A stretch of DNA of 64,000 nt from Camillea tinctor (taxonomy: Eukaryota; Ascomycota; Sordariomycetes; Xylariales; Xylariaceae): assembly GCA_022578605.1 (NCBI GenBank), contig MU394064.1:310001-374000 (forward strand), given 5' to 3'. Below, in pieces: positions 24,726 through 36,102 of this stretch. The first letter of the stretch is position 1; every line of letters begins with the position of its first letter. The notes under the pieces are model-generated. The model searched no databases, was not told the DNA's origin, and saw only the letters and a program-made list of their open reading frames with translations. Position numbers and translations under genes: made by a program.

Positions 24726-26483
24726 CTTGAAAAGAGTAAGGTGGTGAAGAGTTGTTATTGAGATAGTAGTGTTGGTGATGGTGGAGGAGGTAGTTTAGCG
24801 GTAGGTGGTGAAGTTGAGAGAGAGAGAGAGAGTTGATGAAGATGTAAATCTTGATGTGATAGAGGTATTGGTGTAAGTGTCTTTGTTGTGAGTGTGTGTT
24901 CTCTTTCAAGATGTTGGGTATGAAAGTAGCGCTTGACCCGACTTATATAGAAAGTCTGGCGCAAGGGAGTATAAGTCAATTGATTATAAATGGCAGCGCT
25001 TAATAATAACACCTAGGCTAGGTAGGCTAGGTAGTTAGTATTCAGCTTATGTGACATGTGTGTAACACTGTTATTTTGGACTGACGGGGCGGTGGAAGGA
25101 CAAACAGCCTTCGATGTAGTCAGCTTCCTTCTAACCTACATTGCGACCTGGATGCAGATGTCTCTAGTAGATCCATGCAAGAAAGCTTTGAAAGGAATTG
25201 AAACATGGGTAAATTGCCAATTGATTGGTGGCCTTGTTCATTCTACAAGTAAATTGATTTAGATAACCTACTTGCTTATAATTAATTCCATGAGATTGAA
25301 TAAGAAACATTTAACGCACAACTACTAGTTACACGCATCTTCTAAACGTCAGGTTGAAAATAAGGTAACCTAACCTCTCTTAATTGATGTAACCGTAAAT
25401 GTGCAACTAGATAACGACTACCCAATAAACCCAATTAAATCCATTTTAATGGAATTGAAATCGACTATAATTCTTATTATTCAAACATACACTACATCAG
25501 CGCCATTACCTAATTATGTGGAAGGATACGATCTGTCAGAGTCAGCAGAATAGAAACTGACCGTTATTCTGTCAGATTTCGGGAGGCCCAGATACTAAAT
25601 GTAGAGAGACACATGCATCCAGTCAGACATGATTATAGTTAACTTACCAGCTTGCATATCCGGGGATTCAATGAAGAATTGATAGGCACTGGTAGGCACT
25701 TGGCTTGACCGCCTACATACTAAAACCCCCTAGCTCCGTCAGCTTACCCTCTGTGACCTTAAAGATCCCCCAAGAGATTTTGTTCTAGAATTACCCTTCT
25801 CGGAGGGGTCTCGGATTTTGATTGGTCAATTCGAAAAGGGGCGGGATCACCAAAAGCCCTACTACCCCTGGCCTCCGCCACACTGAACCCCAAAGGATGG
25901 GACATTTTTGTGCTTACCATTGTCTAACTTGCGCATTAAGCGCCTAAATATTTACCTATACGAACCTAGTCAATCAGATGCAGTTGGATCGCCAAGTTGC
26001 ATCGATCTCTTAACTCACGGCATTTGAACCGCTAGTGCAGTTATGTAGTTAGGTGCTTAGGCTCCAATTTGCTAAACTAACAAACAACAAGGGAAGAGTT
26101 GTTAGGAATGCCCCCTTGTTGCTTGCTAACATTGAATTGGTAATCTCAGCCTTAGGTAACGCGGGTTCTTAATTCCCCGGACTATATACGCCTAAGCAGG
26201 TGGTGACAGGGATACTTTTAATAATCAGTTATATAGTAAGTAAGTTAGATATCTTCACGTAACTAATGATGTAAGTAATTCAGTTTAATTGGATTTAATA
26301 ATCAGATAATCAGAGACTATGTACAGGATGATGGGATTGTACACTCTATCTAGACTAACACCAAAGATCTGCAGTTTCTATATACGTCTAAGTAAAATAC
26401 AATAATGATAACAGCGCAACTATATACATATTTTGTTGAAAAGAAAAAAAAAGTGTAGAAAAAGTACAGTATCATCTAAACCT
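24726..26483. other. Spacer, nothing coding seen
   Basis: About 1.75 kb. The first 250 bp next to 24725 are rich in GA repeats on the plus strand (CT-rich 5' UTR/promoter of the cupin gene). The rest is AT-rich, with CTAGGTAGGC words at 25011-25035. The open frame at 25056-25262 has no motif. Confidence 0.6.
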
Positions 26484-27860
26484 CTAGTTGTAATAGTTGG
26501 CTAGATCAGGGCCAGCGAGGTCAAACTCGACCTTGGTGATGCCTCCAATACCCACCAGCCACAGAGTCTTCAAGTCGTCCCCGGACCACTGAATGTTCTC
26601 CACCGGGTGGCTCGTCTGGATCCTAGCAATCTGGTTGCCAAGCTCATCAGTGATGTCGACGCCAGCAGCCAGTCCGCCCGCGATGACCAAGTACCCGTTC
26701 GCCGCGATCTTGAGGCCGTCGGGCGCGCCCTCGAGCGACTGGAAGACGACGCGCTTGCCAGTGATGACCGGGTGCGTGCCGTCCTGGCCCTTGCGCGCCA
26801 CGTCCCAAGCAAACACGTTGCGCGGACCCGTGCTGTTGAACTGGATTCTGATCGGGTAGTTGTAGAAGTCGCCTGCGCCACGAGTAGGTACCGGGTTGTA
26901 GCTCTCGAGACCAGAGTCGGCGACGTAGAGCGTCTTGCCATCGCGCGAGAACTGGATACCGTTCGGGTAGTCCAGGCTGGTATCCATGACTTGCACTTGG
27001 CCCGTCGATGGGCGGTAACGCCATGTCGCAAGCTGCAGCTGCTTGGGCGACTCGGACACGCCAATCACGTAGGCGTAGTCGGTGTCAGTGAACCAGATGT
27101 CTCCGACAGGGTCGATGGTCAGATCGTTGGGTCCTGCGAAGTTGAAACCGTAGTAGTTGTTGACTAACCACTCGGCCTTGAGAGTCTTGGGGTCAAATCG
27201 AGCGATTCCAGCATGCTGCTTTTGTCCGTTTGGCAGCGAACCATTATTTCCATGTACAGCAAGATAAACCATGCCATCCTTAGGGTTGTAAAGACCGCCG
27301 GTAGGTTGGTAAATCGGCGGGTCTGTCTCTATGAGCGACACAGCAGGTGGGTCGGTGTTGAGGTCGAGCTGCAGCATAGACATGTTGCCAGGAGGGCCAT
27401 CCTGCGTCACAAAGAGCTTGTTGATCCCTGGAACGAAGACAGGCGCCTCGTGTATAACGTTCAGAACTGGGATGATTCCACGCGAGATCTTGGGTGCCGA
27501 TCCAAGAATCTCTAAGCCGCGCTTTTCGTCAAATAGCACAAAGTCCGCATTTTGCACCAACGACCACGATGAGTCGTCTGGGACTTCAGCACCAGTGTAC
27601 CCAATGGATGGATCAGGGTCGCGAGAATAGGATGGGGGTAGGAGAGAGCCATAGCGGTTCAAACAGGTAACGTTGGCAGTGTTTGGACCGCATACGCGCG
27701 CCATAGGACTCGATGAGGATGAGTTACCCGGTATGGATGAGTTGGAAGTAGCTCTCATAACGATACTTCCAGGCATAGCATGCGCTACCTGTGACACCGA
27801 CGAAGCAGCAGCCACGAGGAAGGCAGCGAGAAATGAAGACGACAAAGCCATGATAAGCAA
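26484..27860 (-). CDS. Secreted SMP-30/gluconolactonase-like beta-propeller, 458 aa
   Basis: Single exon. The start gives MLIMALSSSFLAAFLVAAAS, a clear signal peptide; the second ATG at 27851 is equally possible. The mature part carries several N-glycosylation sequons and the SMP-30/LRE-like pattern: NVIHEAPVFVPG, GPNDLTIDPVGDIWFTD, LDYPNGIQFSRDGKTLYVAD and EGAPDGLKIAANGYLVIAGG. In this family a Glu, an Asn and an Asp from these blades hold a divalent metal, and the enzymes open lactones or related esters. The substrate is unknown and the protein should be extracellular. It lies on the same strand as the MFS transporter and about 5 kb from the isocyanide synthase, so it may belong to that locus as an exported tailoring or detoxifying enzyme; this is an inference from position. 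Confidence 0.87.
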   Translation of the reverse strand: MLIMALSSSFLAAFLVAAASSVSQVAHAMPGSIVMRATSNSSIPGNSSSSSPMARVCGPNTANVTCLNRYGSLLPPSYSRDPDPSIGYTGAEVPDDSSWSLVQNADFVLFDEKRGLEILGSAPKISRGIIPVLNVIHEAPVFVPGINKLFVTQDGPPGNMSMLQLDLNTDPPAVSLIETDPPIYQPTGGLYNPKDGMVYLAVHGNNGSLPNGQKQHAGIARFDPKTLKAEWLVNNYYGFNFAGPNDLTIDPVGDIWFTDTDYAYVIGVSESPKQLQLATWRYRPSTGQVQVMDTSLDYPNGIQFSRDGKTLYVADSGLESYNPVPTRGAGDFYNYPIRIQFNSTGPRNVFAWDVARKGQDGTHPVITGKRVVFQSLEGAPDGLKIAANGYLVIAGGLAAGVDITDELGNQIARIQTSHPVENIQWSGDDLKTLWLVGIGGITKVEFDLAGPDLANYYN

Positions 27861-29282
27861 TACACTAAAAAGAAAAGGAAAGTGTGTACAGAAGAGCGTT
27901 TGAATGCGTTTGATGCTATCCTAATTCTCGAAGAACAGGAAGATCCTGTCCCTTTTCTAGCAATCTCATATGAGTAGTGCTAAACTATCCGTACTTCTGG
28001 CGACTATTCTTGGATAGCTTACTATGTCTTGGTCGAAATTATATTGCGGCTGAATCATCCCAATCCGGCAACCCAGTACCATTACGGAGTGTGCGACTGC
28101 TACGGATAGATCCTTGAGATCTAGTCGGCTATGTTCTGCCGCCCTAAAATGCACGTGTGGTTACAGTAGTTCGTCCCACGTAATAAGAGAGCGGTGGACG
28201 GCCCATAGCTGAAGTAAGCTCTACTCAGCAACACGGAAAATTCAGTACCCAATCCGTGCCGCTCAAGTGCATATAGTGTATGTGATGATGAAGCAACCTA
28301 TATACCTATCCTCTACACAAGAGATTCTATCATATGGGACCCTGCGTGATCCTGGCCAGTAGGACTAGTTAGGGAGCCCTACGTAGAGAGAATAATAGGG
28401 ATGAGACATAGAATATCGGTGTGCTGTGCCCAAAGCATGCCTGCCAAAAAATCCATTATCTACCACATCCTAGCTACAGAAGTATTACCTAAGTTCTGGT
28501 GATGGGGTCCAAAAACAAATTGATATAGTCAGGAAAGCCAACACAAATTGGTTCCTATACACTTCGCCTCCTTTCAAAGGATCGCTCTCTCCGTAGCACC
28601 ATCCAGCCAGCCATAGTGGCTTCATTTGCCCCTATTCTTGTTTTTTATATGTGCACAAGTACCACCAGCCACTAAAGCTGAAGCGAAAGGAACGCTCCTT
28701 TGTGTATTTGGTTATGTGGTTATTGTCACAGAATCTAATCATGGCGTATACGCAAGTATACACAACTCTCGCATCATCACGTATAGGGGTTGAGAGAGTG
28801 CAATGAGCAAAATTGACCGGGAAGGGTCATCTGGAGTAGCTCACTACACTTTGGCTACAATGGTAAGTGAAATATTTTATAGCAAGTTATACAGAAATTC
28901 ACACAAATACGAATATCATTGCGCACGAGCGATTTCCTTTTCTTTTTAAAAAAAAAAAAAAAAAAAGATGGAGAATACCTAAGCATTCAGATACTGATTT
29001 TTTCTAGCCATATGATTATGCACCAGCACATCAAGTGTAATTTGCTATCCAAAAGAACACCCTATACCTTAAAATCAACCAACAATCAATCGCCCAACTC
29101 CGCCAGCTCCACTACCCCTTATTTTATATTTACAGGTATGTGTACAATATAGTCCAATCTATAAGAGAGAAGAAAAAAAGTTTTGGAATCCCCGCGTTTG
29201 ACCTGAAGCTGATCGACTTAGGATAAAAGCCATAGAAGCGTACGGGAAGTACAGAGGCTACTTGTCTAGAGATTGGCCGATT
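27861..29282. other. Spacer, nothing coding seen
   Basis: About 1.4 kb between two minus-strand genes, holding the SMP-30 promoter and the MFS 3' end. A poly-A run lies at 28949-28967. No convincing exon. Confidence 0.6.
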
Positions 29283-30745
29283 TTATCGACTCCGGTTCAG
29301 AAAGGAACGGGAAATACCCAAAAAGATAAATCCGATGATGACAGAAAGGCCACCATAGATCTGCATGTACTTGTAGCTACCGTCGCCAAGCTCAATAAGC
29401 TCACCAGCAAGCGGTGGGCCAGTCAGACACGCCAAACTACCGACACTAAATACCATGCCGACCCGTTGGCCCATCTTGCTTGGGTCTTTAGTCAGACTTG
29501 ACAAGGTTGAAGGGAATAATGTCTGCACTGCGTTCGAGCTAATGCCGTAGAGTGAGACAAAGGCGTAAAAGCTCGCGGTGCTGTCAATTCGCATCCAAAC
29601 GAACAACAGAATGCTAGAGATAGCGACAAAAGGCAACATGGTGTTGAAAGGACCGAAGAAACGGTCAGCAAGAAGGGCCGGAATCAAACGCCCAGGAATT
29701 CCCACGGCATTGAGCACGATAAGAAGCGTCAACGAGTCCTCCGCGGAAATTCCAATGACATTTCGCCCATACGTTGATGTCTACACTAGTCAGCAACAAT
29801 TCGCTAGGCGAAGTAGGGGTGCAGCAGGAACAAAACTCACATAAAAGTAGGCAATGTAAAGACCCCAGAGCGTGAAGAAAATTCCAATAGCGAAAAACAG
29901 GTACACCGGCTCTTTGAACGCTGAAGGGTCTACCAGAGAGCGTTTCTCCTTCTTGAACTTCCGTGGTCGACCTAGGGCCAAAATGAGGACCGTATTGAAC
30001 ACCATAATGAAGCCCATGATTCTGATTGTCCAGGGATAGCCAATGTTACCCGAGAGTTGACGAGAGATCTACCAATGGCAAATTAGTAATAGTTTCATTC
30101 ATTCTGGGGCAGGGGTGAGATTCTTACCACGGGGAAGATAATTCCACCGACGGGAGCCCCACAAGCAGCCAGACCGAGCGCAACAGCTCTGTTCTTGGTG
30201 AAGTATACAGAAACCAGCGCTACACATGGAGTGAACAACAGGCCATTTCCTATACCTTGTACCAGACCCTGGGCCAGGATCAGTTGCCAGTATTGGGACA
30301 CGGCCGACGTCGAAAAAGCACCGAGAATCTGAAACGAGCAACCGACAATGACTATAGAGCGGAAATGACCCATATCCATGAGCAGTCCTGAGAAAGTTCC
30401 CAGGAAGAAGAGCAGGAAAAGCGACAGTGAGCCAACCCAGGCAATATCTGAAGTTTCTGCGTTCAATACTTCCGTCCAATGTGACTGAAACAAGCCAAAA
30501 GATGAAAAGTAACCGAATCCGTTAAAGACAAGCAAGAAGCTGACAAATACTTGTGACCAGGCAACGAACCCGCCGTTGAGCTGTACATCTTCGTCTCTAG
30601 CATGCTCTTGTTGTTGAACGAGGGGAACATCGTTGAGTGAGAGTTGAGACTTTTCGGGGATGGTGCTAGGAACGGCGCTCCCCGAAGAATTTGGTGGGTG
30701 CATATGTACCGGAGAGTCATACGGACTTTGCAGATTCATAGCCAT
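29283..30745 (-). CDS. MFS transporter, monocarboxylate-porter-like, 447 aa
   Basis: Three exons on the minus strand: 30745-30128, 30068-29841 and 29780-29283. Introns are 59 and 60 bp, all phase 0. A cytosolic N-terminal tail of about 60 residues precedes twelve hydrophobic segments, six before and six after a basic loop (RPRKFKKEKRS). The first helix motif GGFVAWSQVFVSFLLVFNGFG and the GNGLLFTPCVALVSVYF segment are typical of the fungal Mch/MCT-like group. Such proteins move small organic acids or secondary metabolites across the plasma membrane. It is transcribed away from the isocyanide synthase, with which it shares a 1.95-kb promoter region. This is the usual arrangement for an exporter dedicated to a pathway, and recalls the S. 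cerevisiae DIT1 neighbourhood, where DTR1 is an MFS exporter. Confidence 0.9.
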
Positions 30746-32695
30746 TATGAGATGCTCTAAGTAGAAATTCCGAAATTGAGAAACCCAGAACTGATATGAA
30801 AGAGATTTTCTGGGAAAGAGACCAGTAGGTGAGATATGAATATGAGAACTCTATAGTTGCCAAAAGAGAAGTGAAAGAAGGAAAGGAAAGAGAGAAAAAA
30901 AGACCTGAGCAAAGTTTCAAGAGCTTCGTATGAAGTAAGTATCACGAACTTTTGAAAGAAAAAGAATATGGGAAGAAAAAAAGAAAATCGAACAAAGTGA
31001 AGGTAACACCTAGGAATTGAATATTCAGATTCTTGGCTCTACGTCGAGGAGGTTCAGATGTTAAAGAAAATCTCTATGGTCACTTCTAGTCTATGAAAAA
31101 TTGCGAACAAAGTACACGGAAAGTCAGAGATACCATTAATACATTGGATTCGGCGGAGTAATGCAGTGATCTAGACTAAAATACAACATCTCATCCTCTG
31201 TTTTGCCCGACGCCAATATGGATTTCAAAGCATTCCAAAATAATAAACCCGAACGAACAGCTCGGGCCATCTTAATAATCGAGGGAATAGCTTAGTAGCT
31301 TGTAGAGTCGCATTACACCACGGGAACTCCTTCACTCTTTCAGCTTAGAACTCCAAGGGGATCCTCTATTAGGTAACCGCGTTTTCAGCGACGCAAGGGG
31401 GGGCGAAGATAGTTTTCAAGCCTCAATGGCGTCTAAACCATAAGATCTGTACGACAATATTCTTACATCCGAGCATACTAGAACCGTGCATACCCACGGC
31501 ACTTGGTAGGACACCGACTTTTCAGATAATATGATATTAAATTATCCTACTACGACTGTATCTCACGGAGATGCTTACGGCCGTTTCAGGATCTCCGCGG
31601 GCCGTCAAATCGGCGTGGCGTCGAGGACGGGGAGGCCGGAGGATCGAGTAAATAGAGATCGTTCCTGAAGATCGTGAAGATTCGCTATAGGCCTCTGTAT
31701 AATCTCAGAAACGGAGGATTCCTGAAACATATACAGAGACTGCGCATCTCACGTGTATGCTATTTTACCTAAGCGGCGGTTTCTGGGTTAGGCTACGGCA
31801 CTTATGCCTCTTACCCGCATTGCATGCAGAATACTCGGGAGCGAGGACCGAGCCAGTAGGTATAAGCACAGTAAGCGACTAAGGGTTTTTTCTACGCACA
31901 TAGTAAGAAAATAAACAATACTAAGGACAAAAATTGCTGTATTCTGTATTCCATCTCGTAATTAAGTAAACATGGAGGAAATAAAGTGCGTGTTTCTGAT
32001 ATTCGTTTTGTTGCTATTGGGAATACTGTACAGCATAACCCCCAAAATGTGTTAATTTGGTGTATATTGTCCCCATGCCATATGTGTACTTTCGGCACTA
32101 TGGATATTCCTTTCCATATTACTATATTGCTACGTTGTTATTGGTTGCTCTTGGTGGTTTTTAAAAATTGAGGCTCAATCACAGCACAGTATACACCCCC
32201 TGCAATTCAGCTTCTGAAAAGAGTAATTAAGTTCGATGTATCTTAGTCGGGGCCGAATCCAGGCACAACCGAGAACAGCCACGTGCTTATGATATGATAT
32301 AGCTAATACAAGGCTATACTGCTGACATTATCTTCTGAAAATAGCTTCATGATAGGATCTAGACGACTTACACAAAATTTCTGTATCCTATACCATTGTA
32401 CGTAATTAGAACTATCAATACTACTTGGAGATGTTTACTTTGTCGAATGCCTCTATTCTCTCGAATAGAAATATGGCTTCGATTTCCCTCGTTGAAGGTC
32501 TATCTTTCTCATCATCATCATCATCAAACCATTCAAACACATCTCCTTACAACCAACTAACTGCATCATCAACCTCATTCACCTCATCTCCAAAGATTTC
32601 CTGAGTTTCTTCAAACAATTCACTTATATCACAATCATTCCTCAATACATTCACTTACACCACAAAAACCAAATAACAACTCCCAAACGATCACA
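30746..32695. promoter_or_regulatory. Divergent promoter of MFS and isocyanide synthase
   Basis: 1.95 kb without an open gene. A GC-rich island near 31575-31655 stands out in AT-rich surroundings. It contains the palindromes ACGGCCGT (31577-31584) and CCGCGG (31595-31600) and the everted pair CCG-N6-CGG (31602-31613), the kind of site bound by Zn2Cys6 factors. A CACGTG E-box lies near 31751. The last 200 bp before 32696 are CA/TC-rich, as expected for a fungal 5' UTR. Binding is not shown. Confidence 0.5.
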
Positions 32696-34147
32696 ATGGA
32701 ACACCAGCGCCAGCAGTTTGCTCAGGAGCAGAACGCCCCGGCACTGTTTCTTAACAGCTACACCTACATCACTCCTTCAACTGTTTGGGAAGCCAACAAG
32801 GTTATCAGGAACTGGGACAACGATGTTCTTGAAGTTGAGAAGTCTCTATCGAAACTTGATCTAGAGCAGGATGAGAAGAAGGGAGAACTTCGTGAAGAGA
32901 TCCGGGAAGTTGAGCTCACACCTCCTACCTTGACTCCTCGAACGGCAACTCCTGTCCAGGACTTGGAGGAGCTTGCTAGTGATATCCTAGACGTTATCCA
33001 GCGCTATGGCCAACATCTAGCTCCGAAAGATGGCGAGGAACACTCCGGTGAGTGGCTTGGCAAGCCCCTTTTCATGGGCAAGGTCAAGGCACAGCTAGAG
33101 AAGAACCAGCCCATCCGCCTCATTCTACCTGCATTCCCCTGGAAGAGCGTCAACAAAGTCGACAAAGTCACTGGCACCCTTCCCGACTTTGGTGAGGAGC
33201 TTGCGCTCTTCCGTCTAAACCAGATGTGCGAGGATATCAAGACTATCTACCCCCTAGGTGGCCAGGTCTTCATCGCTACTGATGGTCTTGTCTTTGACGA
33301 TGTCGTGGGAATCCCCGACGAAGACACCTGGGCTTACGGAGAGGGCCTCCTAGAGATGGCTCGTGAGCATGGCCTCAAGAATGTCAAGCTTCTCCGGGTC
33401 ATGGATATCCTTGGCTACACTGAGGGCAAGGCCCTCGACAAGGAACTCTACCTCTCTCTCTCTAAGAAGTGCCGGGAGGAAATCCTCGCCAGCTATGGAC
33501 GCACAGAAGCTGAGGTCCGCCAGATGATGAAGGATGACCCTGACACTCTTCTCACATACTGCGGTTTCATCCGCTTCCTCGAGGGCGACCTGAAGTTCAG
33601 CCCTATCACCGCCAGCTCCAAGGCCATCAGCGGCAACGCTTACCGCAAGATGGTCAAGAAGGTAGCGATCCAGATGATGATCCGCGCCGAGTCCTTCACC
33701 AAGCTACTGCAAGCGCGCTGCCCTGAATACGTGCGCCTGTCGATCCACCCCTCCACCGGATCCGTCAAACTCTCGTTCCCGCTCATCATCCAGCAGTCGG
33801 GCGACTTCCCGCGCTCGCCATGGCACTCGAGCTTGGCCATCAGCGTCGACGGCGCCTACACCACGGTGCACTCCAAGGACGTGCGCGAGACGCACGACCT
33901 CATCTCCAAGGATGGCCGGCCTTACTACTTCCGCGAGAAGTCCGAGCTCTGGAACCTGGGCGAGGACGTCATCGTCGAGCCCCGCTACCCCAACCAGCTG
34001 ATCGTCAAGCCCGCCAGGGCAGAGCTCTTCGGCACCCGCGCGCTGTCAGCAGAACAGATGGAGAAGATAGCAGCTCTCCGGGCGGCGCACACGGCAGGCC
34101 CCGTCGTCACTAAGGGCTTCGCTGAGTTGGTCCGCGCACGCTTGTAG
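32696..34147 (+). CDS. Stand-alone isocyanide synthase, DIT1/PvcA family, 483 aa
   Basis: Intronless. Residues of about 90-430 form the DIT1_PvcA domain: RLILPAFPWKSVNKVDKVTG, LPDFGEELALFRLNQMC, VFIATDGLVFDDVVGIPDED, and a later RLSIHPSTGSVKLSFPLI block. Enzymes of this family join the amino group of tyrosine or tryptophan to ribulose-5-phosphate C2 to give an isonitrile (PvcA, IsnA, XanB); yeast DIT1 uses a related reaction for dityrosine wall precursors. The protein ends soon after the domain: there is no fused 2-oxoglutarate dioxygenase (as in XanB-type) and no NRPS-like region (as in CrmA-type). The first 85 residues are a helical extension. Neighbours are an MFS transporter, a laccase and an MDR oxidoreductase. 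The 3' third has higher GC than the 5' third. Confidence 0.92.
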   Translation: MEHQRQQFAQEQNAPALFLNSYTYITPSTVWEANKVIRNWDNDVLEVEKSLSKLDLEQDEKKGELREEIREVELTPPTLTPRTATPVQDLEELASDILDVIQRYGQHLAPKDGEEHSGEWLGKPLFMGKVKAQLEKNQPIRLILPAFPWKSVNKVDKVTGTLPDFGEELALFRLNQMCEDIKTIYPLGGQVFIATDGLVFDDVVGIPDEDTWAYGEGLLEMAREHGLKNVKLLRVMDILGYTEGKALDKELYLSLSKKCREEILASYGRTEAEVRQMMKDDPDTLLTYCGFIRFLEGDLKFSPITASSKAISGNAYRKMVKKVAIQMMIRAESFTKLLQARCPEYVRLSIHPSTGSVKLSFPLIIQQSGDFPRSPWHSSLAISVDGAYTTVHSKDVRETHDLISKDGRPYYFREKSELWNLGEDVIVEPRYPNQLIVKPARAELFGTRALSAEQMEKIAALRAAHTAGPVVTKGFAELVRARL

Positions 34148-36102
34148 ACGAGCCGCTCAGGGGAAAGGATTGAAGGAGCATTAGAATTGTATAAACTTAC
34201 TGCACATACATTTTAGATTAGACTGTACAAAGCCAGGATTCCGCTGGAAGGATTTGTCTATTATTTCTTTTGTTTTTAGATTTCGGTATATATAAAAAAG
34301 AGGGAGGCACAGCAATTGGGATTCAGTTCCAGGATAGATAAAAGGATTCAAAGCTTAACTACAAAGCTTGTCTATTAAATAAAAGCTTGTTTTTTGTTCC
34401 CATCAATTATTTCTTTTTGATCCCTCAATTGATTTCCTTTACTATAAAGTTATTACATGTGAAGCTTTACACGCGATCACGGTCTTGATCATCCAACTAC
34501 CTAGGTAAGCACGCTTACAATATAACTCCTTAACCCCCCATTGATGCATATTTATGTTACATACATATGTCGATCATATTGATTCTATAATACCCCTATT
34601 ATTCCTTCAAGCTCTAGGTTAAGTTATTAGGTATTGACTATACAATGTTCATAATATGTGATGTGAGAAAATATAGTGCAAAAATATAATCATTTTACAT
34701 CACCGTCGTTCTCTCAACTATACATGAAAATCACTAACATTCGATACCACGAAAATTTCATATATACTTGACTTGCTACCAAATACTAAACTCGAATTGA
34801 AGCCTGTCCTTAGAATGCACGACGAAAATCACTACCTACCGAATTACCAAATCAACGCCATTAAACAATTTCAGATATTTCAAACTATCACATCCACCAC
34901 CGAATCTACCAAATTAGATATAACTTCTCTTTCTCGCAAATATCGAATGTTTTACAGTATTTGAAATGACACACTCATAGTTCCTATACGAGAATTGGGA
35001 GGATGTTAATCCGTAAACTACTACTGCCAGTGGGTCCCATACTACAGAGATCCATAGGAGTGGGCTTCACCGATGTTGCCATGTGGACAGCCACCACATG
35101 GAAAGTAAGATGTTACATTTAACTCTATTTTCCCTTCTATTCCTGTAGGTATTTATGTTTCGGACCCTAGCGACGGCCTAGAGTATTACGTTGAATAATC
35201 TTCCGGGCTTGGGTCGGTCAGACCGTGTTACGCCCCATATAATATTTGTATATGTTGATATTCATTTTATAAGCACTATGCATTTAAACCCTGACATGTC
35301 TACTTCTGACCAATGAGGTAATTGAGGCTCAGATGGGGGGAGGCCTACTAGCTCCTTCACTATATTACTGTCCAAGTGGTATAATCCTTTTCATAGCGTC
35401 TGCTCACACATTCTGACAGGTCTGGAACAATTGGCACGCCTTATGGTCTAGCTGAGAAAGAACCGTGCGTTCTGTATGGCCAGCAAGTAAGGCGACCTTA
35501 GCTTACTGAAATCTATGAAAGTGTCGTTTCAGCTATACAGCCACATGGAGACCTAGAATAAATCCTGGGGTCTTATTTTCTAGTAAGTTTTTATTATAAC
35601 CTGAAGTCCTATTACTTGCTTGTACAAGCCTCCTTCTGGGTATGGTATCTTCCCACGTTTTCATAATATGGCAGTTCAAATTCCTATTATTGGGCATTAC
35701 ATGGGCCTATGGTTCGATTCGTCGTTCTCCTGCGTGCGGCACGTGGCCAAGAGCTTACAACTTCTAACGCCCAGTTGCAATCGTAGCATCCTTTGAAGGA
35801 GGCGTGAAAAGGGAAACACAGTCATCTACATTCATGGCGATGTTGGTCTTTGGGGATGTGAATATCGTAATTGTGTATGGAGGCCTTTTGAAGTTGGGTG
35901 AAGGATGGAGGTATGAATATGAATATATATAGAGGAGGATCTTCACCAGGATGGGAAGTTATAATACCAGATCACTATTCAGCATCAAGGGAGTTTACAA
36001 TACAATCATCATTTCCATTTCCTATCGTCGTTTCCTTTAAGCTTCTGTATATTATAGAATTTTCTTGTATTTTCTTAACTCTCTTTCCTTTTTTCCTTTC
36101 CT
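34148..36102. other. Spacer between isocyanide synthase and laccase
   Basis: About 1.95 kb, AT-rich, with no domain-bearing frame. It holds the isocyanide synthase 3' UTR and the laccase promoter. The last 100 bp are CT-rich, as in a fungal 5' UTR. Confidence 0.6.

Noticed and set aside
26607..27167. 186-codon plus-strand frame over the SMP-30 gene
   Set aside because: Antisense shadow of a clear SMP-30 coding exon.
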